Shown here one piece after another: positions 11,053 through 22,900 of a DNA stretch of 64,000 bases. Origin of the DNA: Astropecten irregularis. Taxonomy: Eukaryota > Echinodermata > Asteroidea > Paxillosida > Astropectinidae. The stretch spans positions 7,801,745 to 7,865,744 of the forward strand of contig OZ020262.1 of assembly GCA_963971285.1 (NCBI GenBank), written 5' to 3'. Positions within the stretch are counted from its first letter, which is position 1; every line of letters starts with the position of its first letter. The notes below the pieces were generated by a model. The model was not told where the DNA came from and searched no databases. It saw only the letters and a list, made by a program, of their open reading frames with translations. A program made the translations under genes and the position numbers.

Positions 11053-12224
11053 AAAAAAAAACCGATGAGGATGTACACAACCCCGTAATAACCATGTGTA
11101 TGTATTCCACTTTTAATCTGACTGTTTTCTTTCTGTCCCATTTTGTTTTTCACGTGTCGATAATCCTCCACAGCAGGCGTGAAGGTTTATAAAAACATGC
11201 ACAGTGCATACAGTGTTATCTCATCACGGTACTTGTTGAAAGAAGAGGGAAAACAGATCATCTTGGAGACGGTGTAGTCAATAAGCCTTTTTACACAATT
11301 ACATAAAAATGTGTTATCTGGTGTGAGGGCTCAGAATGTTCGACCCCTGTAGAAATTTGGAAGAGATAACATAAGTCGGACCCGTGTAAATGTCGGCATG
11401 TGTACTAGTCTTGGTTCACGGCGTTGTTACTCGAACGTACCAATCGAATGCACGTATGCCTTATCGTGTGATAATGCCTGTGATTTGCGTGTGCACCTCG
11501 TTATTGGTAGCGTGCTATGTAGTCTCCATGACACACTGTTGAATATGTACGATTACCTGCACTGGCCTGCATGCACGGACAAGTACGTGCGTGTATGTTG
11601 ATTGGCTGTACCTGACTGACGTGTGTTAGTCTCATGTTTCCCCTCATTTTCGGGGGGTGGGAGATTTTACAGGATTCCCAAGACGTTGTTACAGACAGGT
11701 CAGTACGTACGCGCGTGCGGATCTCATGTATGTATTTATTATGTTATGCTGGTCAGTGCTTGTAATAGGTTCGTACATTCCACACCAACAAGGTCACCAA
11801 GACTACACGTGTACGTGTAGTGTGCTCGCCTCTACAGCTGTCCAGAAGAGAGGAAAAACCGAAACCGAGAGAAATCAATGTTAAACCATATACTTAAATT
11901 TAAGTTTTGATAATAAATGACACATATTTGAAAAGCTTAGTTCCACAGCTTTCATGTAATACCCTTCTTTTCACGCATACTTCACGCATGAGTGAGTAAA
12001 GACAATATGAAGCAATGCAATCAAAAAATCGTTTGCACAGAGATAGTTGAATTTTCTGCCCTTTCAAATGACTGATGACAGACAGGAAAAATGAGCAAGG
12101 GCTGACTGAGATATCCTGCCAGATCGCAATGGCCTGTTTGGTTACAAGAAAAACTGGCTGTATTAACTGCATGGTCAAATAATGAATCGGGTTAATACAA
12201 CTTACCTTGCTTTCAAATAATTGT
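11053..12224. other. Gene-free stretch
   Basis: No recognised gene. Short ORFs around 11398-11884 show no known motif or codon signal. Confidence 0.4.
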
Positions 12225-13262
12225 TAGGTGTTCGGGTTCAAGCCGAACACCTATTGTTATTGTTAGAGTTTTTTTTTTTGTTTTTTTTCTCCTTCCACCC
12301 AAACTTGTCAGCAGGACTTCTTGGTGACAGGTACAAGATATTGAGTTGAAACTTGGTGGGAACTTTGGTCATGATGTCAAGTTGTATTTAGAAGATTGAC
12401 GTCACGATGACGTCATCGGGTATCAAATTACACGCGTTTTTAGGAAAAACTTTGGTGCTTTATAACTTAAGAACCACATGACCTACGATTTTGATATTGA
12501 CATATGTTACTCACCACATGAATTTGAACAATTAATATATTCAATGTTGTGTTCAAATGACCTTCACTTCCGGTGTTACCGGAAGTTGAACTTTGACTCA
12601 AAAAAACTCAAAATCGGAAAGGTTTTGGGCACATACAATTGCTTCGCAAAAAGATAGAGCAGGTCTTAGGCTTTCAGAAAATATAAACGATGACGTCATA
12701 CGGGCTGTATAGCGCCCTCTACGGTGGATTAAAGATATACAGTGATTACGTAATCCAAAAGTAAACAACGGATTTCCGCCAAATTTGGTGAGTGTGAAGC
12801 ACTATTGCACCTTGACATATGTATGAAGTTTGAAATCTGTGACGTCATTCAACCGGAAGTTATGCGTTTTTAAAGGAAACATTATGTTATTATTCAAATA
12901 CTGTTTATTCAGTAATTACATGACGTACATCAGTGCAAATTGCAAATTGTTTACATTGTACGCATTCGATGATTTCTGCAAATTTTCAGTTGTTTGTGAT
13001 TAACTTAACGGAAGTTATCGTCTGGGCAATTTACATTATTTAAAGGTGACACGATTTTCTATACGCTATCAGTCAGTGTACATGTACAAATACACTGTGC
13101 AATCAGCATGATCAGTACTTGCTCAGTCACACAGTTTAAGTGTATTTCAAAAATTACCGGTATGCCCATACACGCGTTCCGTCGAAAACATTCTCTTAAC
13201 AGTTCCAGTACGAAATGAGACCCCGAACACCTAGTGGTTGTTCCCACAACCACAATGTCTAG
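12225..13262 (+). mobile_element. Helitron-like (Helentron-type) non-autonomous element
   Basis: The left end starts TTAGGTGTTCGGGTTCAAGC, an immediate hairpin with CCGAACACC, followed by a long T-rich tract. The right end has CCGAACACCTAG (inverse of the left), then a hairpin GTGGTTGTTCCCACAACCAC and CTAG before T. Subterminal inverted repeats plus a terminal hairpin and CTAG fit Helentron-type ends. No Rep/helicase coding is present. Exact ends are uncertain by several bases. Confidence 0.55.
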
Positions 13263-13360
13263 TTAAGCATTGTTACGCATCGCCCCCATTTTGCAGAACA
13301 TCTGCCAATCTTTTGTCTTCTTTGTTTATTACTAAGACAGGCAAACAAATGGATTTATTG

Positions 13361-13835
13361 TCATGGGAAAGTACAGAAAAATCTTGTATCAATATAGCTG
13401 TGTCAGTTTTATTTCCTATTTTCCATCGAGATGTTATTCAAAAGAGGCTGTAATATTTTCCCGTCACATTTCCCTGTCAGGTTATTTTAATCTCTACATC
13501 CTTTCATGCGAAACCGCTCAGGTGTGCACGAAGCAAATGATGAAAAGAACATGGAAATTCAATCCATATTTCAAGGCAAACAGTCCAAATGCATTTATTC
13601 ATAGTCATGGGAAAGTACGGAAGATTTTGTGTCAACATAGCTTTGTCAGTGCTGTTTCTTTTTCTTCTTTTTTTCGATTGGATGTCATGCAAAAGAGCAG
13701 AAAATTAGTTTTGGCGGTAAGATTTTCCAGTCACATTTTTATGTCAAGTTATTTAAATCTCTGCATCCTATTCTTGCGAAACCTGTCAGGTGTGAACGAA
13801 GCAAATGATTAAAAAACATGGAAATTAAATCAATT
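13361..13835. repeat. Imperfect tandem duplication of about 245 bp
   Basis: The copies are at about 13361-13580 and 13606-13835, both running from CATGGGAAAGTAC to GGAAATTNAATCNA and AAGGCA. A reading frame of about 150 codons crosses both but shows no motif, and the inter-copy changes look neutral. Confidence 0.7.
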
Positions 13836-13998
13836 TTTAAAGGCAGATATCTCTGTTTCCCTTGCTCATTTTCCCTGACTGATGCATCATTTCAAAGAGC
13901 AGAAAAAAACACTTTCTACAAATATGAATATTTCTGTGAATTCAATTATCGTTGATGTGCAAACGACTGTCTGATAGCATTGTTACAAATTGTCTTTA

Positions 13999-14324
13999 TT
14001 AAAGGTAGTATCATACTTTGTTATTAAGAGACCAAAACAGAAATGTTCACAGATTTAACTTTCAGGATATGAAGATGATGCTGGTAGAAACCTACCGTTA
14101 ACATTTTTCCGCCTGAAATTGTGTATTTATCCAGAAATTAGTAAAACAACGACCGAAAATCTTTTTGATCTTTTCAAAGATCAAAAATAAAAGAGAAAGG
14201 ACTTAAACAAATACTGTGGCCGTTTTAGAACTTTCACAGATTACTATTACTGAATCTTCCTTGATATTTTTGCCCATGAATCTGTATTTCTTTGATAAAA
14301 ACCAAAGTATGATACTACCTTTAA
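13999..14324. mobile_element. TTAA-flanked MITE, family T1
   Basis: TTAAAGGTAGTATCATACTT leads in and CCAAAGTATGATACTACC with TTAA closes it. The body is in reverse orientation relative to the 3533 copy. Confidence 0.8.
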
Positions 14325-14647
14325 TTCATGCATGCATGAAGTATAATTTATTAATTGTATCAAATTATCATTATCAATTGTATGAAAGCATAGTTATTAA
14401 GTTTTCGTACATGTGTCATTTTTATTCTAACGTGATATTACAATTATGATTAAACATTAATAAATCTCGCGGTTTCGGGTTTTTTTTCTGGGACAACCTG
14501 TAATTTTATTAGGCGAGCGCTGTTCTGTTATCTGGGACACGAGCAAAGGCATTTTCGAAGGCATATGAACCATTTTTAAACCAAGTTATTTTTAAACGAG
14601 CTAAATATAGTCACAGCTTTCCATAGAAATATCGCAACATCCTTAGG

Positions 14648-15010
14648 CCATAAAAAAAAATGGTTGTATTGGCGTAACGGAGGTTTGGAAAATAGGGTAC
14701 GGCGGGCGGATTTTTTTATTTTTTTTTTCTGGGGTATTAAATGCTTTTCCCCCTGTATATCACAGTATTTGACGTGTCAAATAAAGACAAGAAATGACAT
14801 AACAACTTTAACCAGTCTGGTTTCCATCTTTTGCTCCTTTTAAGATTTTAATCTGCATACAAATTTGCGATTTTTTTAATTTTATTATTTTTTCCCCCGA
14901 TTTTTATTTATTTATTTATTTTTTTAAATTTTTTTTTGGTTTAAAATGTTTACGATCGGGGCATATTTTTGGGTCGGGCGGGTTACGCCAATACAACCAT
15001 TTTTTTATGG
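14648..15010. mobile_element. MITE with long terminal inverted repeats
   Basis: About 30-bp inverted ends (ATGGTTGTATTGGCGTAAC and GTTACGCCAATACAACCAT) flank a T-rich centre with GGGTCGGGCGGG-type strings. No coding. Confidence 0.75.
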
Positions 15011-17151
15011 GACTAGCTAAGGTTAGATGGTGATACATTTTTCAAACGGCCTTGGAGTCCGACCGCCGTACACATCATCAGTGTAGATGACCGGAGGGTA
15101 TTTACACATCGATTCGTTTACCTGCTTTCAGTAGCTCAGCAGAACTAACTTGTCCAAATAAAACTGTTTATAAAAGGGATTAATATTGCCCTTGGTCGGT
15201 ATACGTCCGTTTCCTTTGACTCTCCTATGGTGTGTAAGTTATGCGAGCGACCCTATTTTTTGCCTGGACCTATATAAAATCGGGACAAATGAGAGAAAAG
15301 GTTTTATTATTACAATTAAGCCTTGACTACATGCAAATACCGCCATTATGATTGTTGAACACAAACGAAATTGAAAAAATCCCTATATACCTACCCTATT
15401 TTGACATGCCGTTTCATTCGGAAGCAAAACTTTTGGGGGTCTAAGGTAGGTAATTAGGGGCGGTTCTAGCTGGCAGGAAAAAGGTGGTTTGCAAATTAAG
15501 TGGTGCAATTTCGATGAAATCAAGTCCTAGGCCGAGTCGCAATCACGCAGAAGGTGGGCCTGAAAATCCTATCGAGGCCACGTGTAATTGCTAGTGCTTA
15601 TTCTTGTATCATCACATTAAAGATATGATACATGATTGGTAAAGGTCACAAAACAGCACCCATACTATGTATAGTCCAATATACATAATAACCAACCTGT
15701 GAACATTTAAGCCCAATCGGACATCTGAGTCACGAGAAAAATAGCAAAACCCCAACTTGTTTTTCGTATAAAACATAAATAATAGTTTCGATCCTACCTC
15801 GAGAAAACTATTATCAGCATTTGTTTCGGCCTGTTTTCTCAATAGACGCACCATTTCATGCGGAAATGTTTTACAGTATGTTTCTACCAGCACCCTGTAC
15901 ATACAGGGAAAGCTATACGCAAATCTGGGAGCATTTCTGGAAAAAAAAACAATTAAATCGCGCTACAGCAAAACTTCCAAACAGATGAAAAAGTTAGAAA
16001 AGCTTAACAGGCTCCATAAAACCCCATGTCTTCCTGCATTGGATTTGGTATTATATTTGTGTCACGGTCAATACAGGATACACCTTTATAGATCGTTGAA
16101 AATTTCCTCACTTGATGTTAAGTTGGACATTTTTTTTTCTGGTTTCTGGTCACATTTTGATGTTCTATTTCTTTTAAAGGAAGTTTTGTAGATAACCTTG
16201 AGATTTTGTTTCATGAGAGTCATTTCATTGCACGCAAAAAAAAAGAAACACGGGCGTTGTTAGGGTGTATTTTAAAGTGGTTTCGTTAAAACACTCAGAA
16301 AAATCCCTGGATAAAGGTCCATATCCAATAGCTTGAAGTACCGGAGAAAATGTTTATTTATGGAAACTTTAAACCCTAGACAACTTGATTAGCATAATGT
16401 AGTCACCCTCGTACCTTTGTCGACGATTACAGATTTACAGTGAATACACAACTCCGCCATTGAACGTGTGAAGTTAACCCCCCCCCCCCCCCCCCCTTCC
16501 CCTCAAACAAGGGCACTCGACATCTGGTATTGTTTGTACAACTCAAATATTACACGGCGACAATCTAAAAATGGCATACCGACAAGGGGGTCTTTATAAA
16601 ATATCAGATTTGGCCCAAACGTGGTTTCAAGTGCATTGACAGATTTACCTTTGTGTGGTTACGTTTGCCCTGGGGCCGACAAAGCACAGTTCGGCTGATC
16701 GTACATGTTGTAGCTTGGAAATTGGGCTCAAAGGGAGCAGCTCGGAGCAGTTATTTACAGTGATATGTGCACACAACAACATCATACTGGTAAGTTGTCA
16801 TCAGTAGTATTATTATACGGCAAACCAGCCATAATCTGAGAGAAAAGTGTGAAATAAAAGACTTAATATCAACATTGCTGGTTATCATTTGATTGTGTAC
16901 TAACGAACTTCGGTCCATGTTGAACTACAACTAGGCCTGTGGGCGCCTACGCACGTCACGCTGTGCCCTCGTACAACAGGGAAAGGTCGAGTATGGTCCT
17001 TTATCGGATAAATCCTAATACTGAACGTTTACATCGCTTATCCATCTGTCGGATTTGTTTGTACATTTCAATTAGTATGTGTACATACAAGTTCGTGTCA
17101 ATATTTGTATCGCTTATTTTTTGCCAACAAGCTTGGATTGTCATGGGTTTA
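15011..17151. other. Gene-free stretch with decayed repeats
   Basis: A diverged TTAA-type repeat (15614-15945, beginning ATTAAAGATATGATACATGA) resembles the one at 52655-52935. A poly-C tract lies at about 16480-16497. No gene is recognised. Confidence 0.4.
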
Positions 17152-17479
17152 TTAATACCATACTTTGGTAACACACCAAACAAGAACTACATGTATTCAC
17201 AGATTCACCTATAACTTGCAGACTATAAATGGTGATAGGGGGAAATGTGGCTGAAATGCTATCTCGAAAAGACTCAAATCTAAGACTAATCTCAGAAAGA
17301 TCAAATCTGTGAACAGATTCGAAAACACCATATAGGCCCTTTTCATTGATTTCTCAAAAAGTGGGCACCGCATGGAATTTTCACTATTGACTGTTACAGT
17401 ATCTTTCCGTGATACTTTTCCCCATGAATCTGTATTTCTTTGACAGAAATATAAAGTATGATACAGGTATTACCTTTAT
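17152..17479. mobile_element. Diverged T1 MITE
   Basis: It runs from TTAATACCATACTTTGG to GTATGATACAGGTATTACC, with the T1 landmark GAATCTGTATTTCTTTGA. Confidence 0.6.
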
Positions 17480-17800
17480 CCATGGAGGTAGCCTCCTCCA
17501 TGAGTTAACTCAAGTCTTTCAGGCGAACATTCCATGATATGAAAATACACAAAAAAGTACATGACAAATTGACTTGCACCAGACTTAAACGAGGTACAGA
17601 CTCCACTTACGTGTCAACTATAGGGATACTTTACGGCCTGATTTCAACCAAACGGCTCACATTTGTAAGTACAAAAACTTGGGACCTGGTTCCGTCCATT
17701 TTTCTGTAAGACATACTACCTATAAAGGGCCCACCAAATGCTTAAAAAACCTACAGTGGCGAAACAAAGCCTCGGATATAATTGACAAATTGACTTTGTA

Positions 17801-17896
17801 TTAAAGGTAATATCATACTTTGGTTTTTGTCAAAGAAATGCAGATTCCTTGGTAGAAATATCAAGAAAGATACAGTAATAGTCATGTGAAATTTTT
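17801..17896. mobile_element. T1 MITE, left-end fragment
   Basis: It begins TTAAAGGTAATATCATACTT and breaks off within the conserved GTCATGTGAAATTTT block. Confidence 0.65.
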
Positions 17897-18450
17897 TCGA
17901 CCTGTTACGGTATGACAGGACTGGGCAAGCAGTATGCATTGATTATTAGCCAGATCAATCCGTTACCATCAATGCATCTGAAAATGGCCAGACCTTGGCC
18001 GGAATCGACCTACATTCCAGAACCTATCAAGCTCGGCATTTCCTCCATTCAGTCGAGCGGTGTTAATCATGATTTTGACAGCCTACGAATCTCTCTCAAT
18101 CCTATTTCTAAAGTTGAAGGACACGGTCTGAAATAGAAATTGTTCAATGCATTAGTTTCCTAATGGTGGAAGACCTTTACACCGTTGCGTGCACGCGCGT
18201 GGTTACCAACAATGAATTTATATTGCGGTCAAATATTTGAACTTCGCCTAAAGAGCTACCTGGGGCAAATAAAAAAAAACCCACTTATTTACGCGTATTA
18301 GTAATTCTCTTGCTTACGGTAGCACGAAAATTCGCTTAAGCGAAAGCGTATTTCACCACCGACGTTTGACGGCTGCTACGCTTAACACATAAAATACGTG
18401 CGTCAGATCGTCTGCATTGTTTCCAGAAATACTGTGACTGTATTGTTGTT

Positions 18451-18502
18451 TAGTAAAACAACGACCGAAAGTCTTTTTGATCTTTTAAAAGATCAAAAAT
18501 AA
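18451..18502. mobile_element. T1 MITE fragment
   Basis: It contains AACAACGACCGAAAGTC and the GATCTTTTAAAAGATC palindrome. It is joined directly to a hAT-like MITE. Confidence 0.6.
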
Positions 18503-18705
18503 ATGGGTAGGTCGCGCTGCTCTGCAGGTGAAGCATCCTTGCGGCCATTTTGGGATATTCAATACATTGGCAGGCCAGGCAGCCGGCATATAATGTGCAG
18601 TCATGCAGTACAATGAGTATTGTGCTGAATATCCTATGGCCACTGGTGACTTCACGGCTCTAATCACTGCACCGGCGACCTATCCAGTTTGTATAGATCA
18701 GTGGT
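18503..18705 (-). mobile_element. hAT-like MITE (CACTGATC family), truncated
   Basis: It is a reverse-orientation copy of the element at 58941-59189. The end CAGTTTGTATAGATCAGTGG is kept, and the opposite terminus is lost at the junction with the T1 fragment. Confidence 0.7.
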
Positions 18706-19500
18706 CCAGTGTAGCCACGCAAAGTCGGTGAGCACAGCGAGTGCGTCTATCACATAGACTAGCCAAACATGGGTTTCCCTGTACGTTTTTCTCTGCCCCG
18801 AAAGACCCTCAGCTGACGTTCAACTGGATAATTTTGGCGACGTCTGAACCTTCGCACAACCATTCTTATTTTTGTTTGCTTGACGATCTTTAGAAATGGC
18901 GGTTAGTTGGCACAAAAACGGCTAGTTAGCATACCATTTAGCATGCTAAGCGCTTCAAGCAGGAAACGTGTGCTTACAGTGTTTATGAAATGAGAAATCA
19001 CAAAACAAGCGCTTGCTTAATTAAAGGTCTTAATTCAAATAAACAGACGGTCAAAATGTATGGACCATCAAATCAACAATGTTTGTAGTAATTTTAGAAT
19101 TTTGCTGAACAAACGAATTTAGTCATGCTTTGTATGTCTTTTATGTTTATGTTTGTTGATAATAGGGTCTTTACGAGATCAGCCTATTTAGTTGCATGCT
19201 TAGGACTTATTCGATCCGCTACCACCATTTGAGGCCCCCAAAAAGAAATGAAGAGATTGGGCCACATGACGAAACCGAAGATATGTATCTCAAGCCCTTC
19301 GTTTCATTTCGGACACAAAATGGCGGTAGTAAAATAAATTCCACGCCCAGCCTCATATCGATAAGGTCAACAGATACTGAGAGGAAAAAATAGCATGCCC
19401 TGCCCACAAACTCACCTTTTGATGAGCTCTGACGTCATCAGGTGATTGGAATTGGCAACAAATCAATTACGGTTTAAAGTGGAGGGCGTTCCAGCAGCAG

Positions 19501-19641
19501 CCGATTTCACGAAACTTCAAATGTTGCGTACGCAACATTTTGTTAACATTTTCCTGCCTTGGTTGCCAAGTGATGGCCATTTCACAAAACTTACGCAACA
19601 TTTGTACGTTGCGTAAGTTACGCAACATTTCGTGAAATCGG
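19501..19641. mobile_element. Palindromic MITE upstream of laccase A
   Basis: The ends CCGATTTCACGAAA and TTTCGTGAAATCGG are inverted, with internal repeats of TTACGCAACATTT. The equivalent place in duplication unit B (near 31860) lacks it, so it inserted after the duplication or was lost from B. Confidence 0.75.
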
Positions 19642-19873
19642 TTGCAGTGTAGATGAGGAGCGATGCGAGGTCAACCCAAACAGATTTTGGTGTCAAACAG
19701 GGTAACATTATACACTGAAGTGTTGGCCACAAGCACGAGATCATAGTAATGAGTCGGCATTTCACAACCATTTGGCTTGTTTCGCCGTTTCAAAACGTTA
19801 TTGCATGGTAACTGCTGTAACTACGAGTTAAATTGTCCGCGTAATGCCTGAGCTCATATATTTTATTTTACAG

Positions 19874-19914
19874 TTTACACTTCCAGCTATTAATAGAGTA
19901 ATCACGCAAGGAGG
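19874..19914 (+). promoter_or_regulatory. Probable 5' UTR part of laccase A exon 1
   Basis: TTTATTTTACAG at 19862-19873 resembles a splice acceptor, and copy B keeps one at the same place (TTTTTTCAG, to 32308). A non-coding upstream exon is therefore likely. The ATG context is strong (A at -3, G at +4). Confidence 0.4.
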
Positions 19915-19999
19915 ATGGAGACTAATCGTCGACATGCAACAGCCGTCGGTACTGTGTTTGTCTTGTTAGCATTGCTGGGACAAGTCCAAGTTTCGACAG
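19915..19999 (+). CDS. Laccase A exon 1: signal peptide
   Basis: It encodes METNRRHA followed by a hydrophobic core (VFVLLALLG) and ends in phase 1 at ACAG before the donor GTACAT. Confidence 0.8.
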
Positions 20000-22900
20000 G
20001 TACATTCACAATGAGATTGTGTCAACTCTTCACTTATACCAGTTTAATTATTTCTTTTTTGTATCATCTAAAATGTTGAAGTTTCCACAAATCAATCAGG
20101 ACGGTTAAATGTATTATCATACTTTTGTAGCATACTGAAACAAAAAATCTTCACAGATTTACCTATTACTTACAGGGTATAAAGATGGCGATGGTCGAAA
20201 TATATCGTTTAAGTTTTGATCATCTTAAAAAGATTTAAAAAAAAATAATAGTGAAAAGATTGGAAATTCTAATTAGCATACAAACCAAACACCTATTGTT
20301 AACCCTGAAACAGTGTGAGGAAGTGGATAAAATCAGAGGCCCCATAAAACAGTTGCTTTATGGAACATGTTCAAGCCCTAATATTCCTATTGCAGAGACC
20401 ATTTAACCATATGTGTATTCCGTGTACTCACACCATTAGGTCTGAGCACAGCTGACTTGGATCACGACTGTTTACGGAGTTGCGAGTGGCCTCCACGCCC
20501 AAGAATCTGTCGCTATGAGTTCACGGTGGAGTGGTCGTACAGCATGTCCAAGGCCTGCTTTGATTGTCCCCTGAATCTGACTGATTGTTACCGGCCTCAC
20601 TGCTTTGCCATCGACGGTGCCTCCAGGGCTATAGCCGTAGTCAACAAACAGTTCCCGGGTCCACTCATCCAGGTGCATAAACGCAAAAATGGAGTGAAAT
20701 TTAATGATTATTCCCAAAGTTGGTGATTTTCAATAAATTCACCATTTTTGGCCGAGCATTACATATAGGTCTTACAGTGAGCACAATCAGCACACATACA
20801 CGGACTGACCGTCCAGTCTTCAGTGTGGTATGAAAAAAATAATAATTACTGAGTTTATTAGCGCCCTCTATACTTTACTGCAGCTGTACAACATCTGTTG
20901 AGCAAGGTGTCGTTCAGTATATATCGCCATTCAAACATGGAACTTTTGAGTATTCTTATGTTTTTTGGTGGGGATTGCTTCAATCTTTCAAAACAATAAA
21001 TAACTTTCAATGGAGGATCCGGCTAGGTCCCACTAGGTCTGGCTAGGTCCAGCTAGGTCCAGCTAGGTTCGGCTAGGTCCGGCTAGGTCCGACAGGATCC
21101 GACTTTTACCAAACTCACTATAGAAGTTCAATGTGGATGAGATCTACCAGCGTTCAAGGTCTTGAGTTTTAATTGATGTTAAATGGTAAACAAGCTGAAA
21201 TATTGCAGGAAGCTAAACAAAAAAAAAGCAAGATACTGACATAAAACATCTGAACAGAGACTATTTTGGACACCACCAACGTAGGCCTGTTAAACTCAGT
21301 TGGTAGAGCGCCTGTACGGTGTTCAGGTCGCTAGCTCGAGTTGCTAGCTCGAATCCCCCTCCACTCACATTTTTGAGTTGTTTATGCACAAAGTTACACA
21401 GTATATTATATTGTTTTTCTGTTTAAAGGTATGCGAGCATGATACTGTCATAGTAAAGGTCAACAACCTGATGATCAATGCCGAGGCGTTAAGTATCCAT
21501 TGGCATGGCTTGCACCAACGAGGGACTCCTTATATGGACGGCACGTCTCTAGTCACACAGTGCCCTATCCCTTACGGTTCCAGCTTCACCTATGAGTTCG
21601 ACGCACAAACTCCAGGCACCCATTGGTGGCACTCCCATTCTGGCATGCAACGATCAGACGGAATCTTCGGCCCGTTTATTGTCAAGCAGGCCTCCCCAGA
21701 CGATCTTCACAGTGGCCGGTATGACCACGACCTACCTGAACATGTGATTATTGTCCAGGACTGGATAGACGAACTTACCCTGAATCGCTACACCGGTCAC
21801 CACCTTGCATCCTCACCAGGTACACCCGATTCGGTCCTCATCAACGGCAGGGGCAGGAAGGTCGAATTCGTCAATCCAGGAACCAATAATCAGACTGTGA
21901 AGACACCATGGGCCAGCTTCAACGTGCAGAAGGGCAAACGATACCGCTTCCGCACCATCAGCAACGCTATTCTCGACTGTGCCATCGAGATATCTGTTGA
22001 CAACCATAATCTGACAGTTATCGCCAGTGATGGATCTCCCTTTGAACCTGTCGTCGTGAGTCGCTACGTCATCTACGGTGGGGAGAGGTTTGACTTTGTG
22101 CTGGACGCCAACCAACCAATAGGAACGTACTGGATGAGAGTAAAAGCTGTGGGCTATTGTACGAGTGCTAGGGTCCAAGCACTGGCCACTTTGGTGTATT
22201 ATGGTGCTGATGGCGATCCTTCAGCACCAGAAGACGCCGCACCTAACCAGGGAGGAACTATTCTCAACCCTGTCAACCAACTTCCATCTGACACAGTCAT
22301 AAACATCAACCAGCTAGTTGCTCTTGGTAGGTCCAAGCTCTTTACATAGACCGATGTTCATGACTGATAATTGTGTGTCCCCGACAAAAACAATGCCATA
22401 CATATTGCAAGGCATCAACTCTTTCAGATATTAAAATGCATATCATTTTGGAGAAAACATATCGAAAGCGACATTTTTGTATAATTATACTACGCGGAGA
22501 TGACTACTTTAATCCAATATGCTCTGAAATGATGCCGGCATTTGGTATAATTAACCGCATTTTACTTTATCTTTCTTATTTTTACGAGCAGAAGCAGAGG
22601 AGCCATTAACCGAAGTACACAAGACCGTCTACCTCGGAATGGACTTCGAAAACGTCACAAATCCTTTGTACAATCATCCTGAGTATTACCCCAGTCATAG
22701 GAGAATCTGGACATCGCAGATAAACCACGTGTCTTTCAAACATACAGCTGTGCCTCCTCTTACCCAATACAGTGATATTTCAGAGTTTGAGATGTGTAGT
22801 GTAGAATCTACGGAAGCCATGAGAGACCACTGCAAGCAGGAATATTGCGAATGCACGCACGTCATTGAAATTGAATTTGGGAAAGTAATTGCAAAATGAA

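Noticed and set aside
16480-16497. Poly-C and poly-G tracts (also 6521, 40461, 49897) as regulatory signals
   Set aside because: Simple homopolymers with no conserved context. Likely slippage or assembly-sensitive sequence.
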